The position numbers were made by a program, and so were the translations under genes. Below the pieces are notes generated by a model. That model did not search any database. It saw nothing but the letters and a program-made list of their open reading frames with translations, and was not told the origin of the DNA. Below, one piece after another: positions 41,114-49,212 of a stretch of 64,000 nucleotides of DNA. Source of the stretch: Gammaproteobacteria bacterium (GTDB lineage: Bacteria > Pseudomonadota > Gammaproteobacteria > Burkholderiales > Gallionellaceae); NCBI GenBank assembly GCA_018813765.1, contig JAHJBC010000006.1:372001-436000 (forward strand). Direction: 5' to 3'. Numbering within the stretch: the first letter of the stretch is position 1; each line of letters begins with the position of its first letter.

Positions 41114-41758
41114 ATGTCTCCCACTCCCCCCGACGCATTGCTTTTCATCACCCCGGTCTGCAAGCACTGTCCGCCCGTGCTGCAGGCATTGGGCGAGTTG
41201 GTGAAGCAGACGAAGATCGGCAAACTGACGGTCGTGAACATCGCCGCGCATCCCGAGCAGGCCGCAGAATATGACGTGCGCGGTGCACCCTGGGTGCGCC
41301 TCGGTTCCTTTACGCTCACCGGCGCGCAGAGCATCGCCGAACTCAAGCAGTGGGCCGAGTGGGCAAGCGGGGACGAGGGCACGGCGCATTACATCGAGCA
41401 TCTGTTGAAAGAGGGCGACTACAAGCATGCCGTGGCGTTCATCGCCGGGGATACGCGGCGACTCAAATCACTGCTCGCCATCGTTGCCGATCCCGACGCC
41501 AACATCTCGGTGCGCCTCGGTGTGAGCGCGCTGCTGGAAGCCTACGCCAACAAGCCGGAGTTGCAGGCGTTGCTGCCGCAACTGGCCGACCTGTCGCGCC
41601 ATTTCGATCATCGCGTGCGTGCCGATGCCTGCCACCTGCTCGGCCAGACCGGCAGTGTCGCCGCGCGCGAATATGTCGCTGCCTGCCTGGAAGATGAAAA
41701 CGATGAGGTGCGCGAGATCGCCGAGGACGCGCTGCAGGAGTTGGGAATGAAACGATGA
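41114..41758 (+). CDS. Thioredoxin-like - HEAT repeat protein
   Basis: 214 residues (a GTG 9 bases earlier is an alternative). The first ~85 residues are a thioredoxin-like fold with TPVCKHCPPV (CxxC) and GAPWVRLG, the cis-Pro region. The rest consists of HEAT-like helical repeats (ISVRLGVSALLEAYANKP, DHRVRADACHLLGQTG, DEVREIAEDALQELG). A cytoplasmic redox or scaffold role is likely, perhaps in cluster or protein assembly. Overlaps the antiporter gene by ATGA. Confidence 0.8.
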   Translation: MSPTPPDALLFITPVCKHCPPVLQALGELVKQTKIGKLTVVNIAAHPEQAAEYDVRGAPWVRLGSFTLTGAQSIAELKQWAEWASGDEGTAHYIEHLLKEGDYKHAVAFIAGDTRRLKSLLAIVADPDANISVRLGVSALLEAYANKPELQALLPQLADLSRHFDHRVRADACHLLGQTGSVAAREYVAACLEDENDEVREIAEDALQELGMKR

Positions 41759-42708
41759 GCGAGGCGGTGCTGGCAATTCTGGTTGGACTGGCATTACTGG
41801 TGTGGAGCGCGGACCGTTTCGTGGATGGTGCCGCTGCCGTAGCGCGGCATTTCGGCATGTCGCCGTTGCTAATCGGCATGGTGATCGTTGGCTTCGGTAC
41901 TTCCGCGCCGGAGATGACGGTCTCGGTGCTGGCCGCAGCCCAGGGCAATCCCGGTATCGCGCTCGGCAACGCCTATGGTTCCAACATCGCCAACATCGCG
42001 CTCATCCTCGGACTGACCGCGCTGGTCAGTCCCATCGTAGTGCATTCGCGCGTGCTCGAAAGGGAACTGCCGCTGCTCATGGCTGCGACCGTGCTGGCCG
42101 CATGGCAGGTATGGGATGGCGAGATCAGTCGTATCGATGCGGCGGTGCTGTTGCTGGTGTTCGCGGCGGTGATGGGCTGGAGCATATGGCAGGGTATGCG
42201 AGGAACGGGTGATGCACTGGAACAGGAATTCGAACAGGCGCTGAGCGTGCAAGCCATGCCGCTGCGCGTGGCGCTGTTCTGGCTGGGGGCGGGCCTGGTG
42301 ATGCTCATTGCCAGCTCGCAGATACTGGTGTGGGGTGCGGTGGAGATCGCGCGGGCGTTCGGCATCAGCGACCTCGTCATCGGACTCACCATCGTCGCGG
42401 TCGGTACCTCGCTGCCCGAGCTGGCCTCGTCGATCATCGCTTCGCGCAAGGGCGAACACGACATCGCGCTGGGTAACGTGCTGGGTTCCAACTTGTTCAA
42501 CACGTTGGCGGTGGTGGGGCTGGCAGGCGTGATCACGCCGTTCTCGGCCGGGCCTGAGGTCTTCTCGCGCGACATGATGGTGGTGGCGGCGCTGACCATC
42601 TCCTTGTGGATTTTCAGCCGCAAATTCCGCATCGGCCGCATCGCAGGCGGGATGCTGTTGCTCAGCTACGTTGCTTACACCTCGTGGCTGCTGCTGACGG
42701 CTTTTTGA
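41755..42708 (+). CDS. Calcium/sodium antiporter (CaCA family, YrbG-like)
   Basis: 317 residues, about ten membrane segments. The two inverted alpha-repeats characteristic of the family are clear: GFGTSAPEMTVS..ALGNAYGSNIANIALILG and AVGTSLPELASS..ALGNVLGSNLFNTLAVVG. It exchanges Ca2+ or Na+ against cations across the inner membrane. Translationally coupled to the thioredoxin-HEAT gene. Confidence 0.93.
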   Translation: MSEAVLAILVGLALLVWSADRFVDGAAAVARHFGMSPLLIGMVIVGFGTSAPEMTVSVLAAAQGNPGIALGNAYGSNIANIALILGLTALVSPIVVHSRVLERELPLLMAATVLAAWQVWDGEISRIDAAVLLLVFAAVMGWSIWQGMRGTGDALEQEFEQALSVQAMPLRVALFWLGAGLVMLIASSQILVWGAVEIARAFGISDLVIGLTIVAVGTSLPELASSIIASRKGEHDIALGNVLGSNLFNTLAVVGLAGVITPFSAGPEVFSRDMMVVAALTISLWIFSRKFRIGRIAGGMLLLSYVAYTSWLLLTAF

Positions 42709-42756
42709 TTTGGGAAATTATTGAGCCAGACTCGCCGCAAGCGAGGATAATCACGC

Positions 42757-44184
42757 ATGACCAAATCCAGCACACCTTCTTCCGCACCCGCCGCCGACAC
42801 CGGCAGTCGCTCCTTCAACGAACTCCCGCTGTCGCCGGCCATGCTGGCGAACCTGCAGCAGCTCGAATACCGCACCATGACGCCCATCCAGGCGGCCAGC
42901 CTGCCGATCACATTGGCCGGGCACGATCTCATCGCGCAGGCCAAGACCGGCAGCGGCAAGACGGCGGCGTTTGCCTTGCCGCTGCTGACCAAACTCAACC
43001 CGCGCCACTTCGGCGTGCAGGCCATGGTGCTGTGCCCCACGCGCGAACTGGCCGATCAGGTGACTACGGAGCTGCGCCGACTGGCGCGCTTTGCCGACAA
43101 CATCAAGATCCTCGCGCTGGTCGGCGGCAGCACCATGCGTCCGCAGGCTGACAGCCTGGAGCATGGCGCGCATATCGTCGTCGGCACGCCGGGGCGCATC
43201 ATGGACCACATCGAGCGCGGCAACCTGAAACTGGATGCGATTAACACGCTGGTGCTGGACGAAGCCGACCGCATGCTGGATATGGGCTTCTACGACGATA
43301 TCGCTTTCGTGGTGAAGCAGATCCCGACTCAGCGCCAGACCATGCTGTTCTCGGCGACCTATCCGGAAGGCATCGCGCGGCTGGCGCAGAAGTTCATGCG
43401 CAAACCGCAGGAAGTGAAACTGCTGGAACAGCACGAAGGCAGCAAGATTCGCCAGCGCTTCTACGAGATCAAGCACGAGGACCGTTTGCAGGCCGTCTCC
43501 GTCCTGCTCAAGCACTATCGCCCGGTCAGCACGCTGGCGTTCTGCAACACCAAGCAGCAGTGCCGCGACCTGGTGGACATCCTGCACGCCAAAGGCATCC
43601 ACGCGCTGACGCTCAACGGCGACATGGAACAGCGCGAGCGCGACCAGGTGCTCATCCAGTTCGCCAACCGCAGTTGTTCGGTGCTGGTGGCGACCGACGT
43701 GGCCGCGCGCGGACTGGACATCTCGCAGCTTGAGGCGGTCATCAACGTTGACGTCACGCCCGACCCGGAGATCCACATCCACCGCATCGGCCGTACCGGT
43801 CGCGTCGACCAGGAAGGTTGGGCATTCAGCCTGTGCAGTCCCGCCGACATGAGCCGTGTATCCAACATCGCGAAGATGACGGGCATAGAACCCGAATGGC
43901 ACAGCATGGATTCATTGATCAACGAAAAGAAAGGACCGCTGGTGCCGCCCATGGTCACCCTGCAGATCCTCGGCGGCCGCAAGGAAAAGATCCGTCCCGG
44001 CGACGTGCTGGGCGCACTCACCGGAGAAGCCGGATTTACGCGCGAACAAGTCGGCAAGATCACCGTCACCGACATGTCCACCTACGTCGCCGTCACGCGG
44101 GATATTGCCAAGGAAGCCGTGAAGCGTTTGTCGGCAGGCAAGGTGAAAGGCAAGACGGTGAAGGTGCGGGCGCTGGAGGATTGA
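42757..44184 (+). CDS. dbpA: ATP-dependent RNA helicase DbpA
   Basis: 475 residues. DEAD-box motifs in order: Q-motif region YRTMTPIQA, AKTGSGKT (I), PTRELADQV (Ia), GTPGR (Ib), DEAD (II), SAT (III), ATDVAARGLD (V) and HRIGRTGR (VI). The C-terminal ~75 residues (VTLQILGGRKEKIRPGDVLG..) form the DbpA-type RNA-binding domain that targets helix 92 of 23S rRNA, so the role is in large-subunit assembly. Confidence 0.95.
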   Translation: MTKSSTPSSAPAADTGSRSFNELPLSPAMLANLQQLEYRTMTPIQAASLPITLAGHDLIAQAKTGSGKTAAFALPLLTKLNPRHFGVQAMVLCPTRELADQVTTELRRLARFADNIKILALVGGSTMRPQADSLEHGAHIVVGTPGRIMDHIERGNLKLDAINTLVLDEADRMLDMGFYDDIAFVVKQIPTQRQTMLFSATYPEGIARLAQKFMRKPQEVKLLEQHEGSKIRQRFYEIKHEDRLQAVSVLLKHYRPVSTLAFCNTKQQCRDLVDILHAKGIHALTLNGDMEQRERDQVLIQFANRSCSVLVATDVAARGLDISQLEAVINVDVTPDPEIHIHRIGRTGRVDQEGWAFSLCSPADMSRVSNIAKMTGIEPEWHSMDSLINEKKGPLVPPMVTLQILGGRKEKIRPGDVLGALTGEAGFTREQVGKITVTDMSTYVAVTRDIAKEAVKRLSAGKVKGKTVKVRALED

Positions 44185-44201
44185 GCAACTTTCCAATAGG
44201 C

Positions 44202-44387
44202 CGTCATACCGGCGAAGGCCGGTATCCAGTTGATTGAATATTTCTCGCGCAAGCGAGCCAACATCATATTGTTTCTGCTTCGCAGACTATTTTAATCGCT
44301 GGATTCCGGCCTGGTGGAACTACTAGCCATTCGACTAAGCTGGCAAACAACGCCAGCCAAGTCGCTGGTTATTCGCCGGAATGACGC
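44202..44387 (+). repeat. ~125-bp inverted-repeat element, copy 4, with palindrome inserted
   Basis: Begins CGTCATACCGGCGAAGGCC; the right arm GGATTCCGGCC is split by the variable-core palindrome before CGCCGGAATGACGC. No gene in the 44185-44480 gap. Confidence 0.82.
44312..44371 (+). repeat. Variable-core palindromic element, copy 4
   Basis: Same arms as the other copies, core CTGGC-aaacaac-GCCAG. Inserted in the loop of the right half of the ~125-bp element. Confidence 0.87.
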
Positions 44388-44435
44388 AGCTTTGGCTGGT
44401 GGGTTTTCTGGGTTAATGGATGGTTCTGGATGAAT

Positions 44436-44457
44436 AAAGCCCGGCAAGCCGGGCTTT
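44436..44457. terminator. Rho-independent terminator
   Basis: Perfect AAAGCCCGGC-aa-GCCGGGCTTT hairpin between the dbpA side and the converging 45-residue gene. Confidence 0.8.
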
Positions 44458-44480
44458 GTTCATCTGCTACTACCAACCGC

Positions 44481-44618
44481 CTAATGCGTCGTCACCGGAG
44501 TGATAAATGGCTGCACATCGTGGTCGTGCTTCTTCGCATGTTTCGCCATGCGCTTTTCTTTCGCCGTCAGCAACGGCTTCTTCTTGGTGTCTTTGTGGGT
44601 GTTGTGTGTCTTGGGCAT
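44481..44618 (-). CDS. 45-residue Lys/His-rich small protein
   Basis: 45 residues starting MPKTHNTHKDTKKKPLLTAK, continuing KEKRMAKHAKKHDHDVQPF. Strongly basic with many His. AAGGAG lies 7 bases before the ATG and a terminator hairpin follows its stop, so it looks like a real independent gene. I recall similar short basic proteins in proteobacteria but no defined function; ribosome or nucleic-acid association is plausible from charge alone. Confidence 0.7.
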   Translation of the reverse strand: MPKTHNTHKDTKKKPLLTAKEKRMAKHAKKHDHDVQPFITPVTTH

Positions 44619-44660
44619 GATCGACTCCTTGTAGTTAAGGGAAGAACTGCGCGAATCATG

Positions 44661-45320
44661 CTACTCCGTTACTTCGGCGTTGTCCGGACTTTGTTCGGGG
44701 TCGTTGGCGCCCATGATCGGCAACGCTGCGCGCGGCAGTTTGAGCGCTTCCAGCACTTTGAGCGCGGCGTACGCATCGTTCGCCGCATACAGGATCTGCG
44801 GTTCGCTCAGTTGATGCTGCGACCAGTCGGTGGTGGTGATCTTCTTCGACTTGGCGAAGCGCTGTCTGAACAGCAGCGCCACCGCATTGCGCACGCCCAT
44901 CTCCTTCTGGTAGCCGTCCTGGCTGAATACGGTATTGAGATCGACCACGCCGCCGAACTCGACGCCGAATTTTGCGCGGATATGTTTGCGGTCCGAACGC
45001 AGTCCGAAGCCGACCTTGAGCACCTCGTTCGATTGCAGCAGCTCGACGAGATCGTGATGCCCTTCCTTGCGGTGGACCTGGAACAGATAGGCTTTGTCGT
45101 GCAGCGCGAACTGCACCACATGCGGTCCGTCGCTCACTTCGCCCACGCTGAAGGTCGGTTTGGATTCGGTGTCGAAGCCGACGATACCCGCCGCCCGGAT
45201 CGCGGCGGCGGCGGCGGCAAACTCCGCTTTGCTCGCGGGCACATGGATGTGTTTCAGCGTGAGGCCGACGAAGGGTTCCATCAGCGCGATGTCGGGTTTG
45301 GAGGGGGCGTGTTTTTTCAT
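44661..45320 (-). CDS. RNase D-like 3'-5' exonuclease
   Basis: 219 residues, DEDDy family. GFDTESKPTF holds the D-x-E pair (Exo I), KVGFGLRSDRKHI is the Exo II region, and YAANDAYAALKVLE is the Exo III YxxxD motif. There is no HRDC domain, so it is shorter than RNase D and probably a processing exonuclease for RNA or single-stranded DNA. Separate from the neighbouring small gene. Confidence 0.88.
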   Translation of the reverse strand: MKKHAPSKPDIALMEPFVGLTLKHIHVPASKAEFAAAAAAIRAAGIVGFDTESKPTFSVGEVSDGPHVVQFALHDKAYLFQVHRKEGHHDLVELLQSNEVLKVGFGLRSDRKHIRAKFGVEFGGVVDLNTVFSQDGYQKEMGVRNAVALLFRQRFAKSKKITTTDWSQHQLSEPQILYAANDAYAALKVLEALKLPRAALPIMGANDPEQSPDNAEVTE

Positions 45321-45371
45321 ATGGCAAGTGAGTTTGTTGTTTGAACGAATAATCGGGGGCGGTACATCGAG

Positions 45372-46343
45372 TCATCCACCCACAGTGCTGCCCTTGAACT
45401 GCCGCCGGTACTGCGCAGGCGAGAGTCCGGTCGATCGCTTGAACAATCTCCTGAAGGAGGATACATCCTCGTAGCCCACCTTTGCGGTGATCGCCTCGAA
45501 ATCGCCGGGGGCGGCTTCCAGCAATTCCTTTGCCCGCTCGATTTTCAGCGCTTGCAGATAGGTGAGCGGTGTCATCCCGGTGATGTCAAGGAAACGTCGG
45601 TTGAGCGTGCGGTAGCTGACGTGCATGGCGCTGGCGAGGTCGTCGATGGAGGCCGGGTGTGCGATGTTGTCGGTCATCCATTCGATGGCGCGCCGGATCA
45701 GCGGGTCGGCATATTCCTTTTGCACTGACATGAATGGGCGTTGCGAAGTGCGGGCGCCGTCCACCAGCATGATGCCGCTCACGCTGCGCGCCAGTGCCGC
45801 GCCCCCCAGGCGGCGCAACACATGCAGCGAGAGATCGGTGTGCGCCGTCATTGCGCCTGCGGTGACGGCGCGACCGCTATCGATGAGCGTTTTGTCGGCG
45901 TCGAGTCTGATGTGCGGATAGCGCTGCTGGAATTCATGGGCCAGCCACCATGTCGTTGTCGCGAGGCGTCCGTCCAACAGGCCCGCTTCGGCGAGCACGA
46001 AGGTGCCGTAGCAACTGGCGGCGACCAGCGTCGTTTCGGGCAGGCGCCGGAGTCTGTCGATGACGGTGCGCCAGGTGGTGTGCAGCCGGGTGACGATGTG
46101 CTCCAGCGACTCGGCAAAGAACCCCGGCAGGATGATCGCATCGAAGTCGCCGAGGTCGGCGGGCAGGCGCTGCGTTTCGACCACGACGGCATCGGTCAGC
46201 CGTACCGGCCCGCCGTGCGTGGAGTACAGGTGCGGCTGCCAGCCTGCTTCGGGTTGGTAGCGCTGGGCGAGCCGCAGCATGTCCAGTGTGGTGGTGACGC
46301 TGGAAGCAGTGGCGCCTTCTTCCAGGAGCATGGCGATCTTCAT
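45372..46343 (-). CDS. GlxA-type AraC-family regulator (DJ-1/PfpI + HTH)
   Basis: 323 residues. The N-terminal DJ-1/PfpI-like domain (about 1-180) contains the elbow AASCYGTFVLAEAGLLDG with a Cys. The C-terminal AraC domain (about 220-320) has the two HTHs (IDDLASAMHVSYRTLNRRF and FEAITAKVGYEDVSSFRRLF, the latter with the family hallmark). Start at MKIAMLLEEG. It is transcribed away from the SnoaL-like and isochorismatase-like genes across a ~100-base gap and probably controls them. Confidence 0.9.
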   Translation of the reverse strand: MKIAMLLEEGATASSVTTTLDMLRLAQRYQPEAGWQPHLYSTHGGPVRLTDAVVVETQRLPADLGDFDAIILPGFFAESLEHIVTRLHTTWRTVIDRLRRLPETTLVAASCYGTFVLAEAGLLDGRLATTTWWLAHEFQQRYPHIRLDADKTLIDSGRAVTAGAMTAHTDLSLHVLRRLGGAALARSVSGIMLVDGARTSQRPFMSVQKEYADPLIRRAIEWMTDNIAHPASIDDLASAMHVSYRTLNRRFLDITGMTPLTYLQALKIERAKELLEAAPGDFEAITAKVGYEDVSSFRRLFKRSTGLSPAQYRRQFKGSTVGG

Positions 46344-46443
46344 GTTGGCAATTTCGGCATTAATTTGGGCAATTATGCCACTGCCGGGGATTCCTGTCGG
46401 GTGACATGATGCGCCCCATTGCAACCAGACAAGGAGACAGAGC

Positions 46444-46839
46444 GTGAACAACACTCGGAAAATCGCCGACACCATCATCGCGCTGGAACGCGCGGCACTG
46501 GATCGCTGGGGCGCGGGCGATCCGTCCGGCTACCTGGAAATTTCCGCGCCGGATGTGAGCTATTTCGATCCCTTTCTGGAGCACCGACTGGATGGTTGCG
46601 AGGCGCTGGCGGCATGGTATGCGCCGTTGCGCGGCACCATCCACATCGACCGTTACGACCTGATCGAACCCCAGGTGCAGGTGTGCGGCGAGACCGCCGT
46701 GCTGACCTTCAATCTGGTTTCGTACAGCGGGGCGACCGAAATGCGCTGGAACTGCAGCGAGGTTTATCGCAAGGATAGAGAGGGCTGGCGTCTTGTCCAT
46801 ACGCACTGGTCGATCACGCAGCATTTACAGAATCAATGA
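46444..46839 (+). CDS. SnoaL/NTF2-like protein
   Basis: 131 residues from GTG, with AAGGAGA before it. One NTF2-like cone fold: ALDRWGAGDPSGYLEISAPDVSYFDPF, a central strand region and RLVHTHWSITQ at the end. Such domains act as small enzymes (isomerases, dehydratases) or binding proteins; substrate unknown. Thirteen bases separate it from the exported hydrolase, so they form an operon. Confidence 0.82.
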   Translation: MNNTRKIADTIIALERAALDRWGAGDPSGYLEISAPDVSYFDPFLEHRLDGCEALAAWYAPLRGTIHIDRYDLIEPQVQVCGETAVLTFNLVSYSGATEMRWNCSEVYRKDREGWRLVHTHWSITQHLQNQ

Positions 46840-46852
46840 AAAGGAGATGGAC

Positions 46853-47509
46853 ATGAAATCAGCTTTGACGATGATGATGGGGATGTTGTGTTGCGCGGCT
46901 TTGGCGCAGGCCGGCGAGTTGCCGATGACTCTGTTCGAGATGGCCGGGGCAAAACAGGAAGCGGTCAAATTATCGAATAGCGTGCTGATCATCATCGACG
47001 CGCAACGCGAATATGTGGATGGCGCATTGCCGCTGGTCGGGGCGGATTCGGCGATTCTGGATATTTCGCGTTTGCTGGCGCGGGCGCGCAAGACAGGTAC
47101 GCCGGTCATCCATATCGTGCACAAGGGTGGGCGCGGACTGTTCAATCCAGAGGGCGAATATTTTCAGATCGTCCCGGCACTGCAACCGCTGGCGAACGAA
47201 CCCGTGATCGAGAAGATGCGCGTCAGTTCGTTTGCCGGAACGGGGCTGGAAGAAGCGATCAAACGTACCGGCAGGAAGCAACTCATCATCGTCGGTTTCA
47301 TGACGCACAATTGCGTCAGTTCCACCGCGCGCACCGCCCGCGACCTGGGCTATGAAGTTTCTGTCGTGGCTGCTGCCACCGCCACCCGCAATTTGCCCGA
47401 TGGCAATGGCGGTGTCATTTCAGCCGCTGTATTGCAAGCCGCCAGTCTGGCGGCGTTGGCAGACCGGAACGCGCGGTTGGTGAAGCAGGGGGATGATGTG
47501 CAGGAGTGA
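46853..47509 (+). CDS. Exported isochorismatase-family cysteine hydrolase
   Basis: 218 residues. Signal peptide (ALTMMMGMLCCAALAQAGE), then the isochorismatase-like domain with IIIDAQREYVDG (catalytic Asp), EKMRVSSFAGTGLE and VGFMTHNCVSSTARTARDLGY (nucleophilic Cys). The ATG at 46853 is preferred to the one at 46847, because AGGAG is then correctly spaced. Periplasmic location is unusual for the family, whose members are mostly cytosolic amide or ester hydrolases. Confidence 0.85.
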   Translation: MKSALTMMMGMLCCAALAQAGELPMTLFEMAGAKQEAVKLSNSVLIIIDAQREYVDGALPLVGADSAILDISRLLARARKTGTPVIHIVHKGGRGLFNPEGEYFQIVPALQPLANEPVIEKMRVSSFAGTGLEEAIKRTGRKQLIIVGFMTHNCVSSTARTARDLGYEVSVVAAATATRNLPDGNGGVISAAVLQAASLAALADRNARLVKQGDDVQE

Positions 47510-47549
47510 TGCCGGATTGGTAGAGCAAGTTGGTGGCGAGCCGCAATAG

Positions 47550-49022
47550 TCACTTCACACTCGCCACCGACACCCGCGTCTTGGGTAAACCCTTGCCGAG
47601 GAAGAACCGTTCGGCGACGTTCACTGCATCTTCCGGTCCGGCGATGTAGATGTCGCCTTCGAGCAGGTATGCATCGGTTGCGGCGATGTCGCTGAGCAGC
47701 TTGAGCAGCTTCTCTTCGCGCGGACCGTTCACCGTGCGCAGGTCGAACCCGGCGACATGTTCGCGGTAGCGGAAATCGTCAAGCGCGTCGTCCCAGGCAT
47801 GGGCGATATTGGGCAGGTAGATGCTTTGTCGGCTGGAGCCGAACCAGTGCAGATTGATGGTCTCGACGTTGAGCGACAGCGCGTGCTCGATCAAGCTTTT
47901 TATGGGGGCGAATCCGGTGTCGAAGGCGAAGAAATACTGCGGGCGCGTGGATTTCTCATGCAGGATGAATTCGCCCAGCGGCCCTTCGATCTCCACCGCG
48001 TCGTTGTGCTTGAGGTGTTCGAAGATGTAATCGGAGAACAGGTTGCCGTCCTGCCGGTGGACGTGGAACAGCAGGTTGCGGTCGTCGCAGGGGCAACTGG
48101 CGATGGGCAGCTCCGCGCTGAACGACTGGCCGACTTGCAGCGTAACGCTCTGTCCGGCGAGGAAGCGCAGGCGCTGCGTGCGCGGGGTCTGCAGGTGCAG
48201 CAGGATCATGTCGTCGTTGATATGCCCCGAGGTCTTCACATGGGCCTTGATCTGCTGGTACGGGATGTCCTGCACGCTGTTCGCCACGGGCGCTTCGATC
48301 ACCAGATCGCTGACGGCAGTGTTGCTGCACAACAGGATATAGCCCTGGCTCTTTTCAGCTTCGGAGATGACGAAGTCGTGCAGGCGCGTCTTCTTGACCT
48401 GGCCGGAGACGACCCTGGCCTTACATTTGCCGCAGTTGCCGCCGCTGCAACCATAGTCGAGCGGGATGCCGGAACGCACGGCGGCTTCGAGCAGGGTGTC
48501 GTGGCCTTCGACGAGGAAGTCATGCTTGCTCGGCAATACGGTCACTTGCGCGGTCATGACGCTGAGGACGGCGTCCTTGATCGCCAGCGGATTGATGGAG
48601 CCGGGTTCAGTCGCCAATTCGACCTCCTGTTTGAGCCAGTCTTTCAATTCAGTCGCCGTGGAGTCGGCTGCGGCGTCGAGCTTGTCCCACAGCCTGGTCA
48701 ACAGCGTGTTGAACTTTTTCATCTGGTTTTCACTGCGCGCCAGCGTGGTGCTGAGTTCAGTGATGCGCGCCGCCAGCACTTCCGGCTCGGGCAGGGCGCG
48801 CTCGTACACGCGCTTGCCGAAGGCGCGTTCCTTGATCTGCGCGATACGCCGGGTCTCGGCGTTGTCCTCCAGTTGCGCATCGGGATAACAGGCCAGCAGA
48901 TTGCCGACCGTGACTGTGCCGTCGTGCGAGATCATCTCACCGCGCTGTATCTTCCTTTGCAGTTCCGCGCGCGTCACGCCGATCAGCCTTGCGGCGCGCG
49001 TCAGGCTCAGCACATCGCTCAT
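47550..49022 (-). CDS. HTH - [2Fe-2S] ferredoxin - FAD/NAD reductase fusion
   Basis: 490 residues. N-terminus: a helix-turn-helix-like segment (LSLTRAARLIGVTRAELQRKIQRGEM, then VGNLLACYPD) resembling MerR/excisionase winged-helix DNA-binding starts. Helical spacer to about 170. Ferredoxin domain (about 170-255) with CSGGNCGKC and a distal Cys in LLCSNTA. Then an FNR-type reductase: FAD-binding region LRFLAGQSVTLQV and an NAD-binding region (..AFDTGFAPIKSLIEHAL.., ending DIYIAGPEDAV). It should move electrons from NAD(P)H to the iron-sulfur cluster. GGAG lies 6 bases before the start at MSDVLS. The HTH fusion suggests a redox-controlled regulator or membrane-independent partner binding. Confidence 0.82.
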   Translation of the reverse strand: MSDVLSLTRAARLIGVTRAELQRKIQRGEMISHDGTVTVGNLLACYPDAQLEDNAETRRIAQIKERAFGKRVYERALPEPEVLAARITELSTTLARSENQMKKFNTLLTRLWDKLDAAADSTATELKDWLKQEVELATEPGSINPLAIKDAVLSVMTAQVTVLPSKHDFLVEGHDTLLEAAVRSGIPLDYGCSGGNCGKCKARVVSGQVKKTRLHDFVISEAEKSQGYILLCSNTAVSDLVIEAPVANSVQDIPYQQIKAHVKTSGHINDDMILLHLQTPRTQRLRFLAGQSVTLQVGQSFSAELPIASCPCDDRNLLFHVHRQDGNLFSDYIFEHLKHNDAVEIEGPLGEFILHEKSTRPQYFFAFDTGFAPIKSLIEHALSLNVETINLHWFGSSRQSIYLPNIAHAWDDALDDFRYREHVAGFDLRTVNGPREEKLLKLLSDIAATDAYLLEGDIYIAGPEDAVNVAERFFLGKGLPKTRVSVASVK

Positions 49023-49212
49023 TCCATTCTCCGTCGCCAGTGCCGGCAATGTACCGCAGGCGTCCGCATTTGACCATCACGTACGGACAACAGGGCCTTT
49101 TCGGGGTATGGGAATGCCCGCTGCCACGACATTCCGTCAAGGTATCCGGTGCTAGAATGCGGCAGAACGGCGGCGCTTCGTGCCGCTCACACAGAATAAT
49201 TCCATCAGGGAT

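Noticed and set aside
12128-44371. Variable-core palindromes as integron attC sites
   Set aside because: They have a folded variable core, but the ends do not give the RYYYAAC / GTTRRRY core sites and there is no integrase or cassette array.
47757-49073. 438-codon plus-strand frame
   Set aside because: Antisense of the ferredoxin-reductase fusion, whose cluster and FAD motifs are clear.
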